NCBI GenBank assembly: GCA_003116875.1
Contig: BCKT01000019.1
Coordinates: forward strand, 226,785 to 290,784
DNA from: Takashimella koratensis
Lineage: Eukaryota > Basidiomycota > Tremellomycetes > Trichosporonales > Tetragoniomycetaceae
Length of the DNA stretch: 64,000 nt
Direction of reading: 5' to 3'
The position numbers were made by a program, and so were the translations under genes. This document shows positions 1-10,832 of the stretch, one piece after another; within the stretch, counting starts at the first letter, position 1; the number at the start of each line of letters is the position of its first letter. Below the pieces are notes generated by a model that saw only the letters and a program-made list of their open reading frames with translations, was not told where the DNA came from and did no database searches.

Positions 1-1940
1 ATCACGCTACTGAGTCGTTTCCTGTTCTTCTCGACGTACTCGACATAAGCGTACCACCCTCCTCCAAGGAGCGTCAAGAGGATTCCGATCCCGTTGGTGA
101 GTGTGATATGCAGGTTGAAGAGAAAAACGGCAAGTGCGATTGTCAAGACTTGTTTGCAACTGCTGTATGTCAGCGACGGATCGCGCATCAGATGCCTCAG
201 CCACACTCACTTTGCGGAAACAGTCATGGTCAAAGCACCGGCTTTCTTGTTGGCCGTGAACGAGACGATGTTGAGACCACACGCGATTATCCCATTGCAC
301 AACAAGGCGATCGCTTTCGTCTGCGTCATCTGAGTCGCGCCGTACTCGCGGACGCGGTCGAGCTCGCCAGTGAGGTAGCCGTAGATGACGCATTGAATGA
401 ACGCGAGTGGCGACATGCGCATGAGCAAGTCGAGTGGGTGCTGCGAATGTCAGCTTCATCCAGCCTTCATTCATTCGACGTCGTAACAACTGGAGCAAGA
501 CCTCGACTGACCAGTTTGAGACGCCCGCCAGTGCCTGTTTGCATGACGTTGGTGACGATCGTCTTGAGCGCCGCGAGGAACGTTCCCAGGACGGTGAGGA
601 TGAGACCCCATGTGGTAAAGTAATAGTCTCCGTATGTCCTGTATTTCGTTAGCAAACGCCTTTACTCCTGTCATTCTGTACTCACGCAAAGCCAACACCC
701 GCGACGACAGGCAAGAGGCTGACGAGCTTCATCATGCTAAACTTTTGCCGCAGGATGATAGTCGCAATCAACAGAGTGAACAAGGGCGTGGCTGCACGAA
801 CGACCTGGTGGAACTGGGGTGTGAGCGAGGTTTAGAGGCTTGACCTACTGGGACAGTAACGAGGTGGAGGGAGAGGTTGCTGACTGCAATGTTGACGGTG
901 TAGAGGACGGAGAAAAGGGCGAGGATGATGTTGTCCCGGAAACCGAGGCGAGCAGGGGTGAAAGCGTCCCGCTCGAGGGCGATGTAGCACCCGGCGCAGG
1001 CGGACAACGCGTGAAGGCCGGTCAACGTCTGCATCTAGGTCAGCTCAGCGTCCCGGAGTAAGACCAGCGGATCACTCACATAAGGGAAAGGAAACGAGAC
1101 CAGGACAATCTTGTTGAACAAGGTCAAGCCGAGATTGAAGAAAAAGTATAAGATCAGCCAGAACGCTGCCGAGTCGGTGAATTTTGGTGTGGGCTCAGGT
1201 CGGGTCGGCACGGACGGGGCGAGATACTTGACCGAGAGGTTGCCCGAGTATGGGTAGACTGCTGGAGTCGAGTATCCCGATGCTGGAGTGTACTGCTGTG
1301 CCCATGAGATCGCCTTGTTGTAGATCATCGACGGGTGGACAGAGGGCTCCTTCTTCCCGTCCGCCGGCGGTGACTCGAAGAGGGGCGTATCGATTGAGGG
1401 AGGGGTACCTTCCACCCAGCCCTCGTTGACGGGGGATTTGCGGTCCGTTCCTGACGGGACCCGCGCGGTCGAGAAGGCCCCTGTGTCAAGGACGATGGTG
1501 GGTACGCGAGGTGAGACGGTCCGTGTTCGGTGTTTGGGGACGCCGAGGGCGTCGGGGAGCGCAGTGTCCAGCAAAGTGTGAGTGTGAGAGGAAGCGAGGT
1601 GTGGCGTGCTCAGCTCGGCTGGGAACGGATTGGTTTCTCCGGGAAACGTGATGCCCATCCCTGCTGTTGGGCGATTGTGAGGTCGGGCACGGTCATGGTG
1701 ATGACTCGATGTGCTGCGCTCTCGTGGTCGACCCCGCTCGACTTCCTGCTCTTGAGTGACAGTCCGAGGCGAGCGTTGAGGTTGTGGCTTGTCGTCGTCG
1801 CTCAAGTGGAACTCGGTATCGGGAAGGGCATGGGTATGAGGGGTAATGGGGCTGGGGGAGTCGGGAGGCGAGTCGAACGGAGGAGTGGAAGGGGAGAGCG
1901 TTGACGACGCGGTCGTCGAGGTGGATGGTGGGTCGGGCAT
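1..1940 (-). CDS. TPT/DUF250-family solute transporter (partial, 3' end beyond window)
   Basis: Membrane transporter of the triose-phosphate/nucleotide-sugar translocator (TPT, SLC35E-like) group, expected in Golgi or ER membranes; the substrate cannot be told from sequence. Exons read 1940-1080, 1034-847, about 816-686, 638-516, about 441-211 and about 151 to the edge. Introns are 32-75 nt and keep the frame. About 230 residues of Ser/Pro/Thr-rich, probably cytosolic sequence come first, then hydrophobic helices: FWLILYFFFNLGLTLFNK, the exon with FHQVVRAATPLFT, then TNVMQTG and HPLDLLMRMSPLAF, all typical of the family. The last visible exon reads NCKQVLTIALAVFLFN and continues to the window edge with no stop. 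The start is the first ATG of the open exon. A transcribed leader with its own intron is likely (see 1941-2450). Family is secure, substrate unknown. Confidence 0.85.
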
Positions 1941-2450
1941 TGTGGGGTGAGGAGAGGAAGAGAGAGGGGGGATAGTTGAGCTGGAGAGAGAAGAGTGAGC
2001 GCGTGTTTTTGGAGAGAGGGTAATGGATTAAAAGGAAGAGACGAGACGAGTGTTGTGGGTGGAAGAGTGAGAGAGAAGAGTGGTGTGGGTGGGCGTGGGA
2101 AGGAGGTGGAGAGGGAAAGGAGGGTCGTGAGGGGGAGGAAGGATGATGGCAAACAACAGGGGGTCATGATGATGCAAAGGGTTAGGGTGACAGACACTCA
2201 CCGTAGCCTTTGCCTTAGCCTGTCCGTATCCATATCCGTATCCGTTGTCCCGTGCGAGCGCAGCAATTGCTAAAGAACTCTTGTCTGTTCTAAATCGAAA
2301 CACGGCAGACCCTCGTCGTGATCGGCTTGGACCGGCGGGCAGGGTTCGTCGTGAGCACGCGCCTGGGCGGGCACTGACGTCGGCCGTGGTATCCAAGCGA
2401 CGCTAGCAGGACGGAGAGACCGTTGCCAGCGAGGGCGAGCGGCGATACGG
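1941..2450 (-). other. Probable 5' leader of the TPT transporter gene with a leader intron
   Basis: Read on the minus strand, a consensus donor (gtgagtgtc) lies at about 2202 and a pyrimidine-rich stretch leads to a ctctctccag acceptor at about 1983, some 40 nt above the transporter ATG. This looks like a 5'-UTR intron of about 220 nt. No ATG upstream of it gives a convincing longer protein. Inference only; RNA reads would settle it. Confidence 0.4.
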
Positions 2451-4035
2451 CTCGGGTTTGTAGGGGGTATTTCTGGCGCGGACGAGTTGATTGATGGCTG
2501 CGGTGAGTGATGGCAAGGGAGGCCAGCGAGGGGTAAGGGGACAGGGAAGGGGGAGGGGCGTGGGGGGGAAGGGCACAAGGGGGAGAGGAGTGGCGGACGA
2601 TGCGGTCGGGGGCGAAGCGGACGCGAGCGAAAGGATGGGGAGGAAGGAGGCGGGGGAGGAGGATGGACACAGTCCAAGCGGTGGTGGAGAGCGAGGGGGA
2701 GTGATGAGAGGGGGAGTGATGAGGAGGGTGTGATAATGACTGTGATCAATGATTGTCGAGGGTGAGGATGATGGGTGATGCGAACAGCCTAGCGCCAGGC
2801 AAGGAGTGATTCGTGATGGGGTGATGAGATGATAGTGATGATTGATGATTGAGGAGAATAGTGATGGATTGATGGCTTGATCGGTCATGCACAGAGCACG
2901 GGCCTCTTCACGCGCTTGATCACCGACGCTACCCACAACGAGCCACACCAAAGTCGGATCGGTTCCTAGCACGTCGCTCACCAACAACGGCATGACCGCA
3001 TTGAATGACAGCAAGAATCGTCGCGTGAGAAACCTCGATGGATGAGCACGGGAAGATCCAAAGTTGCGATTTAAACAGGGTCAGGGAAAAGAACAGTAGG
3101 GTGCTTTCTTGCTGATCACTTGGCTTGGGCCTTGAACCCTTCCCCCTTCTTTACCCTACCTTAAGGTGAGCCCCGCTTATCCCCCGATTCTTGGCACGGC
3201 TCCAACCCTCTGCCCTGCCTCACGTTCCCCAGCAACGGTGCAACGGTGCAGCCAGGCTACGGTGCAGGGCCGAGGTCACAGAGGTCGACAGGCACTATTC
3301 ACGGCTGGACCGATACATACGTACGTCGACTACGGACCAGATGAATGAAATGAACCGATAGAGCCGAGGTCTAACTATGCACAGTACATGTCGCATAATA
3401 CGGGACAGCTCGTAGTCGTAAGCAAGACTAGTTTGGGCCTACCCCGCCGCCGACTTTTTACGAGTAAATGCTTCATGTTGGTGGTGATTTGATTACGTCG
3501 TGTAATCAACAAGACTAGGCTGGGTATTGTACAAGCTACGTTGGAACGCAGCTAGCGGTAGGCTTGACGATTTGACGATGATTACAGCAGGGCTACCATC
3601 GGGGTTATGCTGGGCTGAGGCTGTGAGCGACGCGGCGAGAACTGCACGATGCATGCATCATCTCGACGTGCAGAGGCTAGGGCTTATCATGCATCCTTGG
3701 CGTCGTCAAGGAGAGTCTCGTCACTCGAATCTGTCGGCGTTAAGAGGAGCCACCCTTAACCCCGAAAGGCTTGGACCGATGAGCTCAGTGCCACTGTCTC
3801 TCTCACTCGGCGGTATGCAAATCCCCGTGTGGTTGTATGGTACTTTGCCCTAGCTCTGGCTCTGACTGTGATTCTTCACTGTACGCTGACTCTCACTGTA
3901 CGCTCTGGTTGTCCTCCTCCCTGGCTGGACCCTCACCGTACGCTGCCCAGGCTCACCGCCAACTTGAAATTTGCATTCTCATTTCCGTCTTCGACTTGTT
4001 CCTTCTCCTCAACCTTCAAAAAACCCATCTAACAA
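2451..4035. other. Intergenic region: polypurine block and RPL16 upstream region
   Basis: No protein exon is supported. From about 2480 to 2730 the plus strand is almost all purine, dominated by G/GA runs. Open frames here are low-complexity Pro/Ser translations of that block. From about 3100 on, the sequence becomes the upstream region of RPL16, with a triplicated TCACYGTACGCT element (listed separately). Confidence 0.5.
3876..3944 (+). promoter_or_regulatory. Three copies of TCAC(T/C)GTACGCT upstream of RPL16
   Basis: Identical or one-mismatch 12-mers start at 3876, 3893 and 3933, about 300-370 bp above the RPL16 ATG and 90-160 bp above its leader intron. The same core (GTACGCT, on the gene strand) recurs about 315 bp above the RPL32 ATG near 9812-9818. 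Position and repetition suggest a ribosomal-protein promoter element; no factor can be named. Confidence 0.4.
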
Positions 4036-4242
4036 CGGTACGTCCCTCTCACCTCGACACCTACTTCTCCCGCCTGCTCCTAGTCCGACGCAACCTAGAC
4101 AACGTCCCCAAGCTGACAGGTCTTCCTCGCTTCTTTCATCATCTCTCGTTCATCCTCGCGCGAAATATCGACATTTCGACATTTTTATTTTTTTCACTTC
4201 GTCTCTCTCGTCTCTCCCGTGCATTTCATACCTACCGCGCAG
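4036..4242 (+). other. 5'-UTR intron of RPL16
   Basis: A gtacgt donor at 4036 and a polypyrimidine stretch ending in cgcag at 4242 directly abut the RPL16 ATG. A leader intron ending exactly at the start codon is common in fungal ribosomal-protein genes. It holds a short CGAAAT/ATTTCG inverted repeat but no recognisable snoRNA boxes. Confidence 0.6.
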
Positions 4243-5533
4243 ATGTCGAGCTTCTCGTCCGCCCCCATCGTTATCGACGGCAAGGGTCACCTCCTTGGTC
4301 GTCTCGCCGCGATCATCTCCAAGCAGGTGGGTATTGGTTGCAGCGAGGTATGAGGGTCGCAGCGAGGTATGAGGGTCAAGTGGAGAAAGGGAGCAAGGAT
4401 ATCAAGAGGCAAGGAGGGCAGGGGGATGGTGGTTGGGACGGGAGGGCTGGCGGTGGGAGGCAAAGAATGCGTGCCTGTGGGGACGAGCCGAGAGGAATGT
4501 GGGCTTGAAGACGTCGTCTGGAGAGAGGACATGGATGGGACGAGATTGGTGGTTTGAGTGGAAGAGGGTCGAACGGGTCAGGGAGCATAATTCACCAGGC
4601 TGTACTGGCTATGTCCAGTCTCAGTCTATATCGCTCGTCCCTGCGTTTGGTTCGTTCTTACCAGACCAGACAGAGCAAGCGACGGTGGATTGAGAGTGAG
4701 GGGAGCGGGACGGTAGCCGAGTGCAAGTGGAAGAGAAGATGGTTCAACGCCGAGTGAACCTTGCCAAACCATCCTCGTTGCTGACCTTTTGCAGATCCTT
4801 TCCGGCCAAAAGGTCTCGGTCGTCCGGTGTGAGGAGATCAACGTTTCGGGCTCGTTCTTCCGAAACAAGCTTAGGTACCACGCCTACCTCCACAGTGAGT
4901 GTCGGCTTTACCCCCTCCCCCCCCTCCCTTTCTATCTTCCCCTGTCCATGACCTCTTTGCTAACCCTCTTTAGAACGCCACATTGTCAACCCCAAGAAGT
5001 CGGGTCCTTTCCACTTCCGCGCCCCATCTCGTATCCTTTACAAGGCTATCCGCGGTATGGTTCCTCACAAGACTCCTCGTGGCGCTGCTGCTCTTCGTCG
5101 CCTTTCGCTCTTTGAGGGTGTCCCCCCTGCGCAGGACAAGGTTAAGAAGATGGTCGTCCCCGCTGCTCTCCGTGTCCTCCGTCTCAAGCCCGGTCGCAAG
5201 TACTGCACCCTCAAGCGCGTCTCGGCCGAGGTCGGATGGGGTTACAAGGACGTTGTTGACCGTCTCGAGGAGAAGAGGAAGGTCAAGGGCCAGGCGTACT
5301 TTGAGCGCAAGGTGAGTCGACATTGCTGGTTGACAGGCCGGACAGGCCGGTGCAGCGTGAACTGGGACATCCGCACAGATGTGACAGTTCACGCTGCACT
5401 GCTATCTCATACCTTTCTGCTCCTCCGCTTTCAACCACGCTAACCCTCTCTGCAGCAGGCCGCCCTCAAGCTCTCTGCCAAGGCCCTCGCGGCCGCCCCC
5501 GCCAACGAGAAGCTCGTTCAGTTCGGCTACTAA
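4243..5533 (+). CDS. RPL16: 60S ribosomal protein L16 (uL13, mammalian L13a)
   Basis: Large-subunit ribosomal protein uL13. Exons 4243-4326, 4795-4894, 4974-5311 and 5456-5533 give 199 residues, the same length as yeast Rpl16. The protein opens [20 protein letters not shown] and continues with [20 protein letters not shown] and [15 protein letters not shown], hallmark uL13 segments, ending QFGY. Intron 1 is long for this window (468 nt) and begins with a 19-bp direct repeat. Intron 3 holds a strong hairpin (5350-5399). The last acceptor is cagcag, so one Gln codon may be optionally included. A leader intron ends at the ATG, and three copies of a promoter motif lie upstream. Confidence 0.98.
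5350..5399 (+). ncRNA. Perfect 15-bp hairpin inside RPL16 intron 3
   Basis: The arms GTGCAGCGTGAACTG (5350-5364) and CAGTTCACGCTGCAC (5385-5399) are exact reverse complements. In the 20-nt loop, ACATC (5367-5371) pairs with GATGT (5378-5382), so the stem continues after a 2x2 internal loop. The structure lies wholly within the 144-nt intron 5312-5455. It could regulate splicing, bind the ribosomal protein or be processed to a small RNA. The structure is seen directly; the function is not known, and calling it an ncRNA is tentative. Confidence 0.55.
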
Positions 5534-6423
5534 GCAGTGGTCGATTTTGACGAGTAGGATCGGGGTCGAGGTGTAGAGCCGGGGAGAGGAGAGGAGTGGA
5601 GAGAGAGAGGATGCGTTGCGTTGCGTCAGTCGCCTGGCGGGCGCTGACGATGTACTTATGCGCGTTTGGGCATGGGCATGCACTTTTGTGATATCGACTT
5701 GGTTCGTTATGTTTGGGGTCTTCGTGACCGTTGCAGTTCAAAACGGGATTGAGAATGAAGAAGAGACAGAGGCAGAGGCAGAGGCAGAGGCAGAGGCAGA
5801 GGCAGAGGCAGAGGCAGAGGCAGAGGCACTGGAATCGAGAGTCGAGGGCAGTCAGTTATTGGTCCAACTTGGTCGTGTGCAGAGATTCTCAAAGGACCCA
5901 CGAATGATCATTTGCGAATTTGTAATTCTTATCGGCCAGAACGGTACCGCTCATGTCCTCCAGCTACCCTCTGGACATTCTGCTGTAACTTTTGAGACTG
6001 GGCCGTGAGACTTTGACAAAACCTATTCCGAGTTTTACTCGACGCCTGGACTTTTAAAAGTTAAAAGACAGACAGCCAGAGACAGACGCAACCCCGGTTC
6101 CCGGTCCGGAGATATTCGTCCGACCCACCGCGTTCGGCGTCGATCGTTCCGCGTTTGCTTTCCGCGTCGGTACGGTGTGGTTCAAGTTTCAACTTGGTTG
6201 CATCGATCGTTCATCTCCGTCACTGCTCTGTTCAGTTCTGTTCACTATTCCATCGTCACGACCAACATCACTTGTCTCTTGTTAAGCCTTGTCTCATATC
6301 TAAAACCTCCTCAGTAGCTGTGCATATCACTTGTCGACACCGTTCTCGCCCCTTCCTCACTTCGACCTCGACCTCTCCCTCCTCCTTGGTCTCTGCTCTT
6401 TGCTTGGTGCTCTACCTTCACCC
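5534..6423. other. Intergenic region between RPL16 and the histidine phosphatase gene
   Basis: Holds the RPL16 3' flank, a hexanucleotide repeat (5765-5828) and the pyrimidine-rich leader region of the next gene (about 6150-6423). No additional exon is supported. Confidence 0.5.
5765..5828. repeat. (GAGGCA)n hexanucleotide microsatellite, about 10 copies
   Basis: Near-perfect tandem GAGGCA units downstream of RPL16. It lies outside any supported coding exon; the Glu/Ala-repeat frame across it has no gene support. Confidence 0.95.
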
Positions 6424-7917
6424 ATGCTCGAATACATCTACATCTGTCGTCACGGATTCCGGTGAGTCTTGCCTTCTCTCTCTCTCTCCACTCTGAGTCT
6501 CAACTCCATTCTCGTACTGTCCACTGACCTCGTATCCTCCTTACTCAGGTCTAACTGGATCGACCCAACGATCAAGACTGGACCCACTGGGATGTCCCGA
6601 GATCCACCTGTTTGTTCCCCCCATTCCCCTGCCTCTCGTCCTTTCCTTCATTCTCATCCCATATTAATAGACTAACATACCTCAGCTCGCAGCCTACGGT
6701 CTTGACCAAGCCCAAAACGTCGCCTCTTTCCTCTCCGACCCGACCTCCACCGCGCCTTACCCAACTCCTGAACTCGTCTTCTCTAGCCCCTTCTACCGAT
6801 GTATCCAAACTTCGGAACCGACAGCGCGTGCGTTGGCTTCAAAGGGTGTTGGAGGAGGGGTGATCGGTGTGAAACTTGAACATGGAGTTCAAGAGTGGTC
6901 AGTACAGTTCTTTGCCTCACGATCCCTCCCCGTTTCTTCCTCTCCAGCTCTCCCTCCTTGTTACTCTCTCCCTCCTTTTCTCGTCTCTGCACCTCTTGAT
7001 CTTTTACTCTTCGCGTCCCACATCTCAAACCTTCGCCTTCCCTTACTAACGTCTCTCCCCCGACTCTTAGGTACTCCCCCGTCAACCCATCTACCGGTCT
7101 ACACCCTCGTCCTTCCTCTCCCACCTCTCTCGTCCCTCTTTTCCCTGACCTTATCGATACCTCCTACACGTCGACCCTCTTCCCATCTCGTCGTGGCGAG
7201 AACCTTAAAGACCTACAAGACCGTGCTGATCTCTTTGTTGAGACCTGGGTCTCACGTGTTGAAGCCAGTTGGCCTGAAGTCAAATCCGTTGTGGTGTTTG
7301 CACATGCGGCCAGTGTGATCGTGTTGGGGAGAGCGTTGACAGGGAATAAAGGGCTGAGCGTCACGGCAGGCTGTGCTTCGGTTAGTCTGTATCATAGGAA
7401 ACAGGCGACACTGGGGACAGATATGGAGGTGGCTCAACCGTGTGGAGTGGGGATGTGGGATCAGGTATGGAATGGGAGAGCAGATTACCTCGTCAATGGC
7501 GTCGAGCGTGACTGGAGCGTGAGTTGATTGTGCCCGGACTAGCGTCTTTGGACTTTCTTGTCTGGTCCTTCTCTCTCTTTTTCTCTCGGGTTGTTTCGCG
7601 CTGACGCTAGTCAGTTCCGAGACGCTGTGATCAAAGATGGCGAAGTCGTCAACGTAAGTCTACATTCCACTCTATGGTTTCCTTCAACCCATGGTCCTCC
7701 TCTATGGCCTCGTATATAGCGCAGTAGTCACGGACAAAGTGTAGATCATTGCTAACTTTTATAGGACGACGGAGATCACGCTCCTCATCCACCAGAGCAC
7801 GAGATCCCGACCGGTTTGGCACCGGGTATGGACCGATTCTTGCGCCGCGGCCGACCGCCTCTGAACGTGAGCACTGCGGAAGCTGCGACGGCGCCTTTGG
7901 TTGAGCCAAGGATGTAA
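6424..7917 (+). CDS. Histidine-phosphatase-superfamily protein, Tfc7/YNL108C-like
   Basis: Phosphoglycerate-mutase-like (histidine phosphatase) protein of the group containing yeast TFIIIC subunit Tfc7 and its paralogue YNL108C. Exons 6424-6461, 6549-6609, 6686-6897, 7071-7518, 7615-7653 and 7765-7917 are phase-consistent and give 316 residues. The N-terminal motif ICRHGFRSNW carries the catalytic RHG and the SNW that marks this subgroup. Further motifs are PEFVFSSPFYRC-like (here PELVFSSPFYRCIQT), a catalytic-acid region near VQEWYSP, and the second histidine in VVFAHAASVIVL. The C-terminus is a short polar tail, so I see no Tfc7-type C-terminal TFIIIC domain. A stand-alone phosphatase like YNL108C is therefore the closer match. 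The first ATG was chosen because it sits just before the RHG motif. Confidence 0.85.
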
Positions 7918-8495
7918 AGGTGAAACGTGGTTGGGTCGGGGTGGTGGTACTTGGTTGCGAGCGGGAAGGAAGGGATGCATGATCTGATACCGTTGGTGAT
8001 GATGGGAGTAAGCAGGTGAGGAGAAGAGATCTTAAAAGTAATAGTGCATAGTTGCTCAGGTGGTATGTAATACTTGATATCTGACCGCTCGACAAGGCAA
8101 CGTTCCCCAATGGTCGTCTTGGTTTACCCTCCTCATTTACTTCTTTTGGGAACGGGTCAACATTTATCTCTAGTCTCTTCACGACCTGCAGGACTGCTTA
8201 GATAGCAGCGACTTTGCCATCATAAAGTTCATACCCTGCATGAAAGAGGGGAACGATAAAGAGACCTACAGCTATCCAGAAGGATAGTTGGTCAGTGAGT
8301 GATGAACCTGGGTGAAAAGTCTGTCACTTCCACCGTCAACGACCCAAGCTCAAGAGACCCAATAAGTAGAGACCCGAGACCAGTCTAGTCAACCAACATG
8401 GTAACCACGCAAATCATACATCATCTCATGACTAGCCAAAAGGGAAAACGAGAAACACAATCGATGGAAAAGGATATGCGAAAGTGTTGAATCGT
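7918..8495. other. Convergent 3' flanks, no gene seen
   Basis: Lies between the stop codons of the histidine phosphatase (plus) and RPL32 (minus). No conserved exon, RNA gene or repeat was recognised. Confidence 0.5.
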
Positions 8496-9498
8496 CTAGG
8501 CCTCCTCGGTCCTGAGCTTGGCGGCGGGGTTGGTGATCCTGAGAAAGGGTTAGCAAGTGTCGAAAGCGAGGGAAGGTGGAGTAGGTGGGCCGGGGTGGAT
8601 GAATGGGTTGAGGCTGGGTGTCACTGGGCGGGTTTTGTGGAGTGGTAGGTAGGTGATGGATCGCGACAAAGCCAAGGCCCATCATACCAGCCACCCCCAA
8701 GAAACTCCGCCCAGACCCAAACCTCAACACACGATCCATGCCTGTAGCTGTATCACGATACGACTCTGCGGTCCCCGACCCAACGCTTCGTTCGCTGGAT
8801 TTTGTTGATGACTCACTTGACACCGATAACCTTCGCACGAGCAATGATCTCAATTCGCTTCTTCGACGAAACACCGTGAGCAATAGCGGCAGCGTACTTG
8901 CCCGAGTGCATGAGAAGGAGTTCGAGGTCGGAGAGGTTGTGAACAAGGAGTTCCTTGTGACCCGAAGGGATCAAGTGACGGGTCTTGGAGTTGGAACCGT
9001 AACCGATCTTGGGCATAGGGAGCTGACCCTTGAAACGACGACGAACCTGTAAGGGGTTAGTAAATGTGTCTCTTAGTCTGCGTCGGATTACATGATGGGA
9101 GTACGAGGCCAACAACGACTGCTGAGACATCCACAGCGGGGATCTGGGTAGGACTCGATGAACAGCAAGTGTCACACGATATCCGCCTGCCCTTGCCAAA
9201 GACCACCTAAGTGATCCTCGTCCCCCTGCCCTCTCTTCTATTTCCATCCCGCCTCCGCTCATCCACCACCATCTCCTTCCTTCCCTCCATCCAGCTTCTC
9301 CATCTTCCCAATCCTCTCTCGCCCCTACCCAAACCACATCCCAGACCCCGACTCAAGACCCCAAACCCAAACAATACGCACTCGGTTGTCGATACCCTTG
9401 GGCTTCCTCCAGCTCTCCTTGACCGAGTGGTATCGGTCCGACTGGTGGCGCTTAAAGTGCTTTGTGCGCTTCTTGACGATAGGGATGGTGGACGGCAT
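8496..9498 (-). CDS. RPL32: 60S ribosomal protein L32 (eL32)
   Basis: Large-subunit ribosomal protein eL32. Exons on the minus strand are 9498-9382, 9046-8817 and 8538-8496, giving 129 residues (yeast Rpl32 has 130). The protein starts [20 protein letters not shown] and has [12 protein letters not shown] across intron 1, then [19 protein letters not shown] and the C-terminal [19 protein letters not shown]. Intron 1 is 335 nt with a gtgcgt donor; intron 2 is 278 nt. I looked for C/D or H/ACA boxes in intron 1 and found no convincing set. A GTACGCT core shared with the RPL16 promoter lies about 315 bp upstream. Confidence 0.98.
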
Positions 9499-10279
9499 CG
9501 TGGCTGTAGTCGTCGGTGGTTGATGAAACGGTTCGATGAAAGAATTGAAAGTGAAAGTGAGAGAGATCGAGATTGACGATGAAAAGTTTTCAACGAGACG
9601 AATCGTGTCGAGGAAAACGAGGACGGGAAGAAGAGAGAGAAGAAGAGAGAAGTAGAGTCAGTTGGAGTGAACTGAAGATGAACGAGATGAGGGACGGGGA
9701 GGTATAGATGCTCACCTGTTTTGTTGGTCCTTGATGTACAAAGAAGAAGAGAGAAATCTTTTATTGCGTTTGTGGTTGAAAAGTCGAATCCAGAGCCAAG
9801 GGCGAGTGACCCAGCGTACGCCCAGGGTACCGAGTAGGTCAGCCAACAGGACCAGCCAGTGAGTGAGCCAGTGAGAAGCCCGCCAGCCAGCAGACAGGGA
9901 CACACACAGCAAGACCAAGCGTGGCAGTATGAGCAGAGGGGATGCATAGTGGCGCTGAGACCAGGAGCGGAAGCAAATCCCTCCATACAAAGGACTATCG
10001 GCGATGCTCTTAACGCCGACAGCTACGAAACGAAATTTCCCCTCCGCCCAACGAAGCCCACCCCCGCCCCACGACTCAACAAAGCGCGTATCTGTAGGTA
10101 TCAGCAATCGTGTGGCGTAGCTGTCTAACCCCTCCCGTCGACTATACACCAGCCGCACATGCTCATGCCTAGGCTCAGAGCAGGTCTCCATTGCCCAAAC
10201 CCAAGCATGCACGCGCAGCAAGGCGAATGGTCTATTCCGGTCGACCAGCGTCATACCGTCCCCAGCATTGCGGAGGTAC
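9499..10279. other. RPL32 upstream region and 3' flank of the methyltransferase gene
   Basis: No coding exon is supported. The RPL32-proximal part (9499-9720, read on the minus strand) is pyrimidine-rich and leader-like. An AGCGTACG sequence at about 9812-9819 resembles the RPL16 promoter element in the gene's orientation. Confidence 0.45.
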
Positions 10280-10832
10280 TCACGTCTTCACCACAAATAG
10301 CTCTGATGGCATTCCTTGTTGGACTTCCTCCTTGACGAGTTCCAGCCCGGCGTCTTGGAAGCTCTTGAGCCACATCCCGTTGGACCTACGTTGGTATAAG
10401 AACAAGAACGAGCACGTTGTTGGTTGTCGGAAAGGTGGAAATGTCAGCAATGTTCGTATAGATCCCCTTCATCTTTCTCAGTCCCGAACGACGTATGACT
10501 CAAAGTCATGTCCCCATCGTCCTCCAATCTGCCTCGAGACTGCTCTCAGTCCCGAGCCCGGTCCCAGTCTTAGTCTCATACCCAAACCCTTTCCGTACCC
10601 AAACCAAAACCCACCTGGTCAAACTCGAATCCTCCTCGTCCAGGAACTCGACCGGTTCTCCATTCGGCCCATCATCACACAAGTTCTCCTTGACAAAGAT
10701 CATACCGCCGTTGTCAGGTCGGAGGGCGGCTTTGGCGCGGCGAAGGAACGCGACGAGGTCGGTGTGGGTCATGTGGCCTGTGTATGTCAGTATCGTGGGT
10801 AAAGGGGGGGGGGGGGGGGGGGGGGGGNNNNN

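Noticed and set aside
2403..3014. 203-codon minus-strand frame upstream of the TPT gene
   Set aside because: Pro/Ser/His low-complexity translation of the polypurine block; no conserved content.
4327..4794. snoRNA inside RPL16 intron 1
   Set aside because: RPL13A introns host C/D snoRNAs in animals, but no RTGATGA/CTGA pair is present; one AGAGCA (H-box-like) alone is not enough.
5616..6008. Glu/Ala-repeat protein across the GAGGCA repeat
   Set aside because: Frame is open only because of the hexanucleotide repeat; no conserved flanks, no splice sites.
9047..9381. snoRNA inside RPL32 intron 1
   Set aside because: No C/D or H/ACA box set with plausible spacing was found.
10191..10279. Extra 3' exon of the methyltransferase gene after a gtgagt at its stop
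   Set aside because: An acceptor at gaatag would add PFALLRVHAW..., but the TGA fits the phase exactly and gives a normal family C-terminus, so the simpler model was kept.
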